From the NCBI GenBank assembly GCA_026994225.1, contig JALWRI010000049.1, forward strand, positions 1-64,000: DNA of 64,000 bases, in the 5' to 3' direction. Made by a program: the position numbers and the translations under genes. The notes beneath the pieces are model-generated. The model saw nothing but the letters and a program-made list of their open reading frames with translations. It made no database searches and was not told where the DNA came from. The DNA is from Gammaproteobacteria bacterium. Its GTDB lineage: Bacteria > Pseudomonadota > Gammaproteobacteria > GRL18. Shown here one piece after another: positions 23,707 to 31,627 of the stretch. Position 1 is the first letter of the stretch, and each line of letters opens with the position of its first letter.

Positions 23707-24900
23707 ATGATGTATATACGAGGTATTAGTCTCTTTTTTTTTTGTTGTTATCTATTATTATCAACAGCTTTTGCTGCAGGGAGTTTAACAGAAAAAAATT
23801 ATAAACTATTACAACAGATACATACGCTTATTGAAGCAAAAAAATTCCATCAAGCACACAAACAATTACAGCATTTTTTATCAGCTTCTCATGATAAATA
23901 TACGCAAGCACTTTTTTTGCAGACTGCTGCACAAGTAGCTATTGAACAAGAAAAGTATTATCGGGCGATAACATATTTAAAAAAATCATATGCTTTGCAA
24001 GCCTTACCCGCTTTTGTTAATCAAAATATGGCTTATAATATAGCGCAGTTATATGCACAAGCAGAAAAATGGAAAAAAAGTTTACACTATACTCAATTAT
24101 GGCTAAAAGGATTACCAAAAGAGAAGCCTTTAACAGCAGAACAATCTATTTTTATAGCAACAGTTTATGCACAGACATTGCAGTATCAATTAGCAATACA
24201 GTATGTTAACAAAGCGATAGGAAAAGCAAAAAAAGTGCCTGAATCTTGGTATCAATTACTATTATCCTTTTATTTGGCACAAAAACATTATCGAAAGACG
24301 ATACCTATATATCAAAAATTATTGCAGCAATATCCTGAAAAAAGCCAATATTGGAAACAACTGGCTAATATCTACATGCAGTTAGGGAAAACAAATAAAG
24401 CCTTGGCAACATGGAGTTTAGCGGATAAACAAGGGTTATTATCAGAACAAAAAGAGATATTACGATTGGTAAATCTGTATTTATATGCTAGCCTACCCAT
24501 AAGTGCTGCAAAATTATTACAAAAAAAATTACAGGCAGGACAATTAACAGCGACTCGTCAATATTGGGAAAAATTGGCAGATAGCTGGATTTTAGCACAA
24601 GAATATACACAAGCGATTACTGCATTAGATAAATTAATACAATTATATCCTGATAATGCTCAGTATGCCTTTCGTAAGGGACGGCTACTGATGGAGCAGG
24701 GTGAATGGGCAAAGGCAGTAGTAGCTTTTCAATTAATACAAAAAAAATCTGGAAAAAATATGGGACATCATTATTTATTAATGGGAATAAGTGCATATTA
24801 TAGTAAACGAACAGAATTAGCACGCAAGGCTTTTTTAACAGCAAGGCAATATAAAGCATATCGTAAGCAGGCTAAAGTATGGTTAGAGCAATTACTTTAA
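23707..24900 (+). CDS. TPR protein of the TonB2 operon, secreted
   Basis: The 397-residue product has a signal peptide ending near AFAAGS, then tetratricopeptide repeats through most of its length (for example YPEKSQYWKQLANIYMQLGK followed by ALATWSLADKQG, and YPDNAQYAFRKGRLLMEQGEW with AVVAFQLIQKKS). A TPR gene regularly closes the ttpC-exbB-exbD-tonB2 set and probably acts as a periplasmic scaffold. Here only 3 bases separate its stop from the start of the REC-GGDEF-EAL gene, so the signalling genes appear to be transcribed with the Ton genes. Confidence 0.85.
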   Translation: MMYIRGISLFFFCCYLLLSTAFAAGSLTEKNYKLLQQIHTLIEAKKFHQAHKQLQHFLSASHDKYTQALFLQTAAQVAIEQEKYYRAITYLKKSYALQALPAFVNQNMAYNIAQLYAQAEKWKKSLHYTQLWLKGLPKEKPLTAEQSIFIATVYAQTLQYQLAIQYVNKAIGKAKKVPESWYQLLLSFYLAQKHYRKTIPIYQKLLQQYPEKSQYWKQLANIYMQLGKTNKALATWSLADKQGLLSEQKEILRLVNLYLYASLPISAAKLLQKKLQAGQLTATRQYWEKLADSWILAQEYTQAITALDKLIQLYPDNAQYAFRKGRLLMEQGEWAKAVVAFQLIQKKSGKNMGHHYLLMGISAYYSKRTELARKAFLTARQYKAYRKQAKVWLEQLL

Positions 24901-24903
24901 GGT

Positions 24904-27210
24904 ATGAGTAGCGATATGGCAACAAAGGATAAAACTATTTTGATTATAGATGATGAACCCTGTTTTCGAGATAGTTTATATTTTTTTTTGGAAGATTATG
25001 ATTATACCATTCTTGAAGCGAAGAATGGTCAAGTAGGAATTGAAATATTACAACAGCAAGTCCCTGATTTGGTATTAACTGATTTATATATGCCAAAAAT
25101 GAATGGCTTAAAAGTTTTGGAATGGATGCGAGAAAATACTCCAGACATACCGGTTATTATTATATCTGGAGCAGGGGTTATCCATGATGTAGTAGAAGCA
25201 CTCCGTTTAGGCGCATGGGATTATATATTTAAACCCATTGAAGATTTATCAATATTAGAATATGCCATAAATAAAGCGCTAGAACGTGCTAGATTGATTA
25301 TTGAAAATAGAAATTATCAATTACACTTAGAAGTTGAAGTAAAAAAAAGAACACAGGACTTACAAAGAGCAAATCAATCTCTTATTGAGAAACAAAATCA
25401 AATTAAACGTTCTAATGTTGAAGAACAGATATTGGGGAAATTATTAAAACTTATATTACAAGTACAAGATGAAAATAGTTTTTTGGAATTATCACTAAAA
25501 CTCATCGTAAATGAATTATCTAAAGAGCTATTAGCTGTTGGAGGAGCATTATTTTTAAAACCTTGTAATGTGGAGAGTATGCAATTAGCTGATTGGATAC
25601 AGCTGCCTGAGGAGCGTTATGAAGAATGTTTGGATAATGCTTTGGGAGATACGTTGTATCAACGTTTTTTATTAAATAAAGATAACAATATTCAATATCA
25701 AAAAGGCTTTTGTAATCTATCTTCAGTGTGTATGGTGCCTATTTATTTAAAAAAGAAAGTATTAGCTGTATTGTTATTTTTTTATCCAAAAGAGTATACC
25801 TTTGAATATGTAGATAATAATTTTATGCTACGTATTTCAGATGTATTAAGTATGGGACTGGTTAAATTTGATGCAGAAAAAGAAATCCGGTTTTTAGCAT
25901 ACCATGATACGTTAACCGGTTTATCTAATCGTTGTATGTTATTACAGCGATTAGAAGAAGATATCATTTATACTCGTCGATATGGGTGGTATGGCATCTT
26001 GATGTTTGTAGATTTGGATCGGTTTAAGTATCTCAATGATTCATTAGGGCATATTGTAGGGGATGAATTAATAAAACAGGTTGCTAAACGTTTAAATAGT
26101 ATTTTATCTAATGACGATATGATCGCACGTTTAGGGGGGGATGAATTTGTTATACTAATTATGCAGAAAAAGCAGGTCATGCAGGAAGTGATAAGTGATG
26201 CACAATGCTTTGCAGATAAAATTTGTGATAAGTTATCCAAGCCATATATGCTATCCAAACATGATTATTTTATGACTGCCAGTGTGGGGATTTGTTTATT
26301 TCCTAATAAAGAAGAAAATTCTACGGATTTTTTGAAACATGCCGATACAGCTATGTATCAAGCAAAAATGGCAGGAGGAAATACCAGTCGGTTTTATAAA
26401 CCGAGTATGCAAGCTGCGGCAGATAAGCGTTTATGGATTGAAAAAGATTTAAGAAAATCTCTGTTTAATAATGAGATGATGTTGTATTACCAACCGCAAG
26501 TTATTAGTAATAAAAACAAGATCATTGGTGCAGAGGCATTGTTACGTTGGCATCATCCAGAAAGAGGGTGGATATCACCAACAGAATTTATTCCTATTGC
26601 AGAAGAAACGGGAGTGATTTTGGATATAGGGGAATGGGTATTGCGTGTGGCAGCATTACAAAATAAAGATTGGCATGATAGAGGATTATTAGATCAGCAT
26701 AGTCAAATTGCAGTAAATGTAAGCCCTTTCCAGTTTCGCCAGAGTAATTTTGTTGAAATAGTAAAAAGTGTCTTGTCTTATGCCCATTTGCCTCCTTCTT
26801 TATTGAAAATTGAGCTGACAGAAGGAACAGTGGTTGATAATTTGCAAGATGTGATTACAAAAATGCAACAGTTAAAATTATTAGGGGTGAGTTTTTCATT
26901 AGATGATTTTGGAACAGGGTATTCATCATTGAGTTACTTAAAACGTTTGCCTATTGATCAACTTAAAATTGATCGTTCTTTTGTTAAAGATATTACTAAT
27001 AATAATAGTGATGTGGCTATTATTGAAACGATTATTGCAATGGGAAATCACTTACAACTTGATGTCATTGCTGAAGGAGTAGAACAATTACAAGAAATAG
27101 AACTTTTGGAAGATAGAGGTTGTTATATGTATCAAGGCTATTATTTTAGTAAGCCTCTAGCTGTGGATGATTTTGAAACATTATTAAAAAAAAATAAGCA
27201 AATATGTTAA
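24904..27210 (+). CDS. Response regulator with GGDEF and EAL output (REC-sensor-GGDEF-EAL)
   Basis: The 768-residue protein is built as: receiver (~10-130; Asp60 in VLTDLYMPKMNG, K110 in FKPIED), coiled-coil helix (~135-175), a GAF-like segment (~180-320), GGDEF (~330-490) and EAL (~510-760). The cyclase motif is intact (RLGGDEF, 411-415), but the upstream RxxD inhibitory site is replaced by SNDD. The phosphodiesterase motif EAL (544-546) and DDFGTGYSSLSYLK are intact. So it could both make and degrade c-di-GMP under phosphorylation control. The likely partner kinases are the next two genes. The overall plan resembles the RssB-like receivers fused to EAL proteins. Confidence 0.92.
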   Translation: MSSDMATKDKTILIIDDEPCFRDSLYFFLEDYDYTILEAKNGQVGIEILQQQVPDLVLTDLYMPKMNGLKVLEWMRENTPDIPVIIISGAGVIHDVVEALRLGAWDYIFKPIEDLSILEYAINKALERARLIIENRNYQLHLEVEVKKRTQDLQRANQSLIEKQNQIKRSNVEEQILGKLLKLILQVQDENSFLELSLKLIVNELSKELLAVGGALFLKPCNVESMQLADWIQLPEERYEECLDNALGDTLYQRFLLNKDNNIQYQKGFCNLSSVCMVPIYLKKKVLAVLLFFYPKEYTFEYVDNNFMLRISDVLSMGLVKFDAEKEIRFLAYHDTLTGLSNRCMLLQRLEEDIIYTRRYGWYGILMFVDLDRFKYLNDSLGHIVGDELIKQVAKRLNSILSNDDMIARLGGDEFVILIMQKKQVMQEVISDAQCFADKICDKLSKPYMLSKHDYFMTASVGICLFPNKEENSTDFLKHADTAMYQAKMAGGNTSRFYKPSMQAAADKRLWIEKDLRKSLFNNEMMLYYQPQVISNKNKIIGAEALLRWHHPERGWISPTEFIPIAEETGVILDIGEWVLRVAALQNKDWHDRGLLDQHSQIAVNVSPFQFRQSNFVEIVKSVLSYAHLPPSLLKIELTEGTVVDNLQDVITKMQQLKLLGVSFSLDDFGTGYSSLSYLKRLPIDQLKIDRSFVKDITNNNSDVAIIETIIAMGNHLQLDVIAEGVEQLQEIELLEDRGCYMYQGYYFSKPLAVDDFETLLKKNKQIC

Positions 27211-27226
27211 GTGGCTATTATAGTTA

Positions 27227-28909
27227 ATGGATAATATGCAAAAAAGAATACTTATTGTAGATGATGATAAAAATGTATGGAATGCATATAAAAGTGTACT
27301 TGCGCCAGAAGAACAAAATTCTAAAACAATGTTGGAATCCCTTTTGGATGAAACCCTTGATGATGCTAAAGACAATAATCAATCAGTAGCATATACCTTA
27401 ACTTTTATGTCTCAGGGGGAAGAAGCGTGTAGACATATAGAAGAACAAAAAAAGCAACAACAATTTTATAGTATTGCATTTATAGATGTCAGAATGCCAC
27501 CAGGTTGGGATGGGATTACTACGGCACAGAAAATGACTGCCATTGATAAGGAGATTGAAATTGTTATTGTTACTGCATATACCGATATTTCAAGGGAAAA
27601 TATCGTTAAAAAAATTGGACGACCTGAAAAGTTATTATATTTGCGTAAGCCCTTTGATGGTGAAGAATTATCTCAAATTGCTTTACAATTAACCACAAAA
27701 CGACAACTCTTCCAACAAGAAAAAAAGCAGCAGCAGGCTATTGAGCGTTTGTTAGAAGAAAATAAACGAGTAAGACGTTTTTTAGATAATATCATCAGTT
27801 CCATGCCATCTATGTTAATTGGTGTATCAAAAGAGGGAAGGGTAACGCATTGGAATACTCAAATGGAACATTTTACAGGTATTTCAAAACAACAGGCATT
27901 AGGTCAAAGAGTACAACAATTACTCCCTGAACTGGACGAAATGAATATGCTTATCTATGCTTCTATTAAGCAAGGAAGTATTCAAAAACAGGAGCGGGTA
28001 AAACTGTGTTATCAGGATAAACAGTTATTATGTGATATTTTGGTATATCCTATGTCATCACAAAATGTAGAATATGATGATGTTGTGGTACGTATTGATG
28101 ATATTACTGAACGGGTGCGTTTAGAGGAAGCAATGTTGCAATCAGACAAAATGTTAACAGTCGGAGGGCTTGCTGCAGGTATGGCACATGAAATCAATAC
28201 ACCGTTAGGAAGTATTATACAAAATACCCAATTGATCAGTCATCGTATTGCGCCAGAGAATAAAAAAAATCAATATCAGGCGGAGCAAAGTGGTACTACG
28301 GTAGATGCTATCTATGATTATCTGGATAAACGGGGAATTATACAATTATTAGAGGGTATTCGTAGTTGTGGAAGCAGAACCTCTAAGATAGTAAAAAGTA
28401 TGCTGACTTTTAGTCATCAGAGTAATACCTTGATGGAAGAGTATTTACCTGATTTGGTTGAAGAAGCGATTGTGTTATCCATGAATGATTATGATATGAA
28501 AAAATCATATCATTTTAGGGATTTTGAAATTTGCCGTTATTTTGATCCCTCTTTACCTCGTATATTGTGTGAGCGCACCAAGATAGAACAAGTGGTGATG
28601 AACATATTAAAAAATGCGGCACAATCTATGCAAGCCATGCCACCGGATCACACACCAAAAATAACGATTAGCTTACAGCAAGAGAATGATATGGTTACTA
28701 TGCAGATTGCGGATAATGGACCTGGTATGTCAAAAGCAATACAAAAGCGTATTTTTGATCCTTTCTTTACTACTAAAGATGTAGGTGTTGGGACAGGGCT
28801 TGGATTATCGTTATCCTATTTCATTGTAACTAAATATCATAAAGGTCATATTCAAGTACAATCTAAATTAGGACAGGGAACGTGTTTTATTATACAACTA
28901 CCATTATAG
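27227..28909 (+). CDS. Sensor histidine kinase with N-terminal PPGWDG receiver (REC-PAS-HisKA-HATPase)
   Basis: A 560-residue soluble kinase. The receiver (~5-155) has acceptor Asp87 in FIDVRMPPGWDG and LRKPFDGEEL. Between its first and second strands lies an insert of about 35 residues (LESLLDETLDDAKDNNQ). A PAS-like domain follows (~185-295), then the H-box GMAHEINTPLGS (His321), an N-box VMNILKNAAQSM, and ATP-lid motifs ADNGPGM and GTGLGLSLSY. PPGWDG receivers are known mainly from DUF3369 proteins. No membrane segment is present. Stops 21 bases before the next kinase. Confidence 0.9.
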   Translation: MDNMQKRILIVDDDKNVWNAYKSVLAPEEQNSKTMLESLLDETLDDAKDNNQSVAYTLTFMSQGEEACRHIEEQKKQQQFYSIAFIDVRMPPGWDGITTAQKMTAIDKEIEIVIVTAYTDISRENIVKKIGRPEKLLYLRKPFDGEELSQIALQLTTKRQLFQQEKKQQQAIERLLEENKRVRRFLDNIISSMPSMLIGVSKEGRVTHWNTQMEHFTGISKQQALGQRVQQLLPELDEMNMLIYASIKQGSIQKQERVKLCYQDKQLLCDILVYPMSSQNVEYDDVVVRIDDITERVRLEEAMLQSDKMLTVGGLAAGMAHEINTPLGSIIQNTQLISHRIAPENKKNQYQAEQSGTTVDAIYDYLDKRGIIQLLEGIRSCGSRTSKIVKSMLTFSHQSNTLMEEYLPDLVEEAIVLSMNDYDMKKSYHFRDFEICRYFDPSLPRILCERTKIEQVVMNILKNAAQSMQAMPPDHTPKITISLQQENDMVTMQIADNGPGMSKAIQKRIFDPFFTTKDVGVGTGLGLSLSYFIVTKYHKGHIQVQSKLGQGTCFIIQLPL

Positions 28910-28930
28910 GTTAAATATGGAATAGCAGTA

Positions 28931-29845
28931 ATGATAGATAGTCAGAAATTAGATGAAATTGAATATCTGCAACAGCAAATAGTTGCGTTACAAAAGGCAT
29001 TAAAAATGGAGCAAGACAGGATCTGTGAGCTAGAATCTGAAAGAGGGATGGCAGAAGTTGCTGCAGGGGTTTTGCATAATATTGGCAATACCTTGACACC
29101 ATCGAAAATTGTTATCTCTACACTATTGAGAAAGATGGAACAAAGTACATTAAGAAAACATCTAAGAACAATTTTACATCCCTTTGAACAATTAGTTCTC
29201 GATAGTGATCTAGTAGAAGGAGAAAAACAAAAGTTATTAAAAATTATTAAAATATTACCAGAAACGCTTGAAGAGGAATACGTACAATATATTAATAACA
29301 TTACTAATGTACAAGATAAGCAAGAGCATATTATCAGTATTATTGCCTTGCAGGGGCGTTATGCACATTTTAAATCGGATTATGCAAGTGTAGATGTAGA
29401 GCATATTATTAATGATGCTATCAGCATACAAAGTGAATCATTAGAAAAGCGGGGTATTAGCGTATCTCAAGATATACAAGTGCAGCATACGTTAAAAATT
29501 CAGGAATTAAATTTATTACAAACGCTGATTAATATTATAAAAAATGCTTATGAAGCGATTGATATGTATCCAAGTAGTGAAAAAGTCATTATCATTACAG
29601 CAAGAGAATGTGATGATCAGCAAATAGAGATAAAAATAAGGGATTCAGGGATAGGATTTGAAAAAGGTACTGAGCAAGGATTTTTTGATTTTGGATACAC
29701 CTCTAAGGAAAGTGGATCAGGATTTGGATTGCATTTTTGCTGCTATTTTATACAAAGCATAGGGGGGAATATTTATGCTCAAAGCGATGGAATAGGGAAA
29801 GGTGCTGAATTTATTATTGTTTTACCTTTGATGCAAGATGTATAA
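28931..29845 (+). CDS. Small soluble histidine kinase, HNxxN type
   Basis: The 304-residue protein opens with a coiled coil (EYLQQQIVALQKALKM) leading into GVLHNIGNTLTP, with the presumed phosphorylatable His49 in a GVLHNIGN box. This variant H-box is seen in a group of bacterial kinases lacking a classical HisKA E/P motif. The catalytic domain has NIIKNAYEAI (N-box), RDSGIGFEKG, FFDFGYTSKESGSGFGLHFC and an end typical of HATPase_c. It lacks its own sensor domain, so it is probably fed by the neighbouring receivers or kinase in a multi-step relay. Confidence 0.85.
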   Translation: MIDSQKLDEIEYLQQQIVALQKALKMEQDRICELESERGMAEVAAGVLHNIGNTLTPSKIVISTLLRKMEQSTLRKHLRTILHPFEQLVLDSDLVEGEKQKLLKIIKILPETLEEEYVQYINNITNVQDKQEHIISIIALQGRYAHFKSDYASVDVEHIINDAISIQSESLEKRGISVSQDIQVQHTLKIQELNLLQTLINIIKNAYEAIDMYPSSEKVIIITARECDDQQIEIKIRDSGIGFEKGTEQGFFDFGYTSKESGSGFGLHFCCYFIQSIGGNIYAQSDGIGKGAEFIIVLPLMQDV

Positions 29846-29857
29846 TAATTAGGCTGA

Positions 29858-30919
29858 GTGTCTGCAATGAGTAACCATTTTAGTGGAATAAGTATGGCAG
29901 CATATAATAATCGTATTTTAGTGATAGATGATGATCCATCTATCTTATCTGTTTTTAGCATGATATTAATGCAACAAGGTGCAAAAAAAGAGGAACAGTC
30001 ATCGAGTATTGATGCGTTAATGGATTTACTTGATGATAGTACCGAAGTTAATACGCTTTCACGAAGAAATTTTGAAGTAGATACTGCATCGCAAGGTGAA
30101 GTGGGTTTTGCTTTAGTACAAAAAGCACTAGAAGAAAACCGTCCTTATAGTGTCATCTTTACTGATATGCGGATGCCACCTGGATGGGATGGCGTGATGA
30201 CAGCAAAAAAAATTCGAGAAATAGATGCGGAAGTTGAAATTATTATTGTAACAGCCTATTCAGACGCACCCGTATCTGAAATTGTGAGGCAAGTAGGTTT
30301 TACAGATAGGTTATTATATTTAAAGAAACCTTTTGATGAAGAGGAAGTATTACAACTTGCCGATTCCTTATCTATGCGTTGGAATTTGGAAGAAAAAGTA
30401 AAAGAGATGGTAAATATCCTGGAAGGGATGGTGGATAGTTTTTTCAAATTGAAGATTGCCTATTATACCAGTAATGAAATTGAACCGTTTTTGCGTGAAA
30501 CGTTACATCATATTAGCCGTTTTTTAGATACGCCAGATGTTTTCTTGGTACGTTTTCAAGAAGGACGCATTGTTATAAAAATTGGGCTTGGGCGTTTTTC
30601 TAATGGTTTAAGTGAAACGGAAGAATTTAAGGAAATGTTGAAAAGTTTATTTACCAATAAACCGATAGATAGAGTATTACATATTAATCAATATATTGTG
30701 ATGCCGATTAATATGAAAAAATGTCAAGATGTCATTGTTGGTTTAATGGGAAAAAATGAAATTGAAGGGGCAGATCGTTTATTGAATGTATTAGCCCGTG
30801 ATATGGCAAAGGTTTTTGAAACGATCACGACCTTGTCTGATCTGCGACAGGAATTGGATGAAAAAGAACAACGTATCGCTCTCTTAGAGGAGCAAGTAAG
30901 AACACTGCAAAAGCAGTGA
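29858..30919 (+). CDS. PPGWDG receiver with DUF3369/GAF-like C-terminal domain
   Basis: The 353-residue protein has a receiver (~15-180; Asp103 in FTDMRMPPGWDGV, YLKKPFDEEEVLQLADSL) with an insert after strand one (SIDALMDLLDDSTEVNTLSRR) like that of the kinase at 27227. The rest (~185-325) is a GAF-like fold reminiscent of DUF3369 (FLDTPDVFLVRFQEGRIV), ending in a C-terminal coiled coil. No enzymatic or DNA-binding output is seen, whereas relatives usually carry HD-GYP after DUF3369. It may act as an adaptor, passing signal by contact. It ends the ten-gene operon, tail to tail with the CheX-like gene, 17 bases apart. Confidence 0.8.
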   Translation: MSAMSNHFSGISMAAYNNRILVIDDDPSILSVFSMILMQQGAKKEEQSSSIDALMDLLDDSTEVNTLSRRNFEVDTASQGEVGFALVQKALEENRPYSVIFTDMRMPPGWDGVMTAKKIREIDAEVEIIIVTAYSDAPVSEIVRQVGFTDRLLYLKKPFDEEEVLQLADSLSMRWNLEEKVKEMVNILEGMVDSFFKLKIAYYTSNEIEPFLRETLHHISRFLDTPDVFLVRFQEGRIVIKIGLGRFSNGLSETEEFKEMLKSLFTNKPIDRVLHINQYIVMPINMKKCQDVIVGLMGKNEIEGADRLLNVLARDMAKVFETITTLSDLRQELDEKEQRIALLEEQVRTLQKQ

Positions 30920-30936
30920 TCTGATATTTCTTTGCT

Positions 30937-31617
30937 TTAAATACCCAGCTCATTTAAAAAATCATCATCAGCAACATCATCTGATTTGCTCTCTGTTGTG
31001 GGGGGAGTATGACGATTATTTTCAAGAATGGTATCTAGATCATTGGGTTTTTCATTATCAAAGGGTAGCATTTGAATAAACTCTGTTTTTTCCATCGACA
31101 TTTCTAAATAAAAACGATTACGGTTAGAGGTTTGAAAGGCTACTTTACGGGATTCAGGTTCATCAATTCGAGTATTAATAGAAATAATCAATTCATTGTT
31201 AATGGCTAGCATTTTAGGTTGACTTTGATTGACCGAAACTTGTAATTGATTTTCAAGCGTTACCTGAAAATCTCCTACAATTTGATTCGTTAATTCAGCT
31301 AAAATATCCCCAACGTCATCAGAAGTGTGAATATTTGCGAGTTCTTCTTTTGGCATGCCCATATTCATCATATATTTTTGATAAATTTCTATTGCGGCTT
31401 CTTTAGAAAAATTAATAATAACGAGCCCTGAAAATCCCCCTTCAAATAACACAAAGCAGCCAATATCTGGTTTTAAGCAGGTTTGTGTAATTTTTTGTAT
31501 CATAGGAGAAAAGGAAATATCTGATTGAGTCGTAACCTGCATTATTTTGGCAATAGAATTACATAAAACAAGTAGTACATCTTCAGTACCTTTATTTTTA
31601 TTTTGATCTAATTGCAT
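30937..31617 (-). CDS. DUF3334 family, CheX/CheC-like predicted phosphatase
   Basis: The 226-residue protein matches DUF3334 in length and flow, with FVLFEGGFSGLVIINFSKEAA and DDVGDILAELTNQIVGDF. The latter contains D104-x3-E108-x2-N111, which is exactly the DxxxExxN active-site pattern of CheC/CheX/FliY CheY-P phosphatases. The fold after it, including QVSVNQSQPKML and the final beta strands, also fits the CheX family. The C-terminal 40 residues are acidic and disordered. It is 10 bases downstream of the STAS-MopB-FHA gene, so they form one unit. I infer it dephosphorylates one of the nearby receivers; no chemotaxis gene is present. Confidence 0.75.
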   Translation of the reverse strand: MQLDQNKNKGTEDVLLVLCNSIAKIMQVTTQSDISFSPMIQKITQTCLKPDIGCFVLFEGGFSGLVIINFSKEAAIEIYQKYMMNMGMPKEELANIHTSDDVGDILAELTNQIVGDFQVTLENQLQVSVNQSQPKMLAINNELIISINTRIDEPESRKVAFQTSNRNRFYLEMSMEKTEFIQMLPFDNEKPNDLDTILENNRHTPPTTESKSDDVADDDFLNELGI

Positions 31618-31627
31618 AGAAGTTCTC

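Noticed and set aside
30910-30938. Inverted repeat AAAGCA...TGCTTT at the end of the 29858 gene
   Set aside because: Six-base stem with a 17-base loop is too weak to call a terminator.
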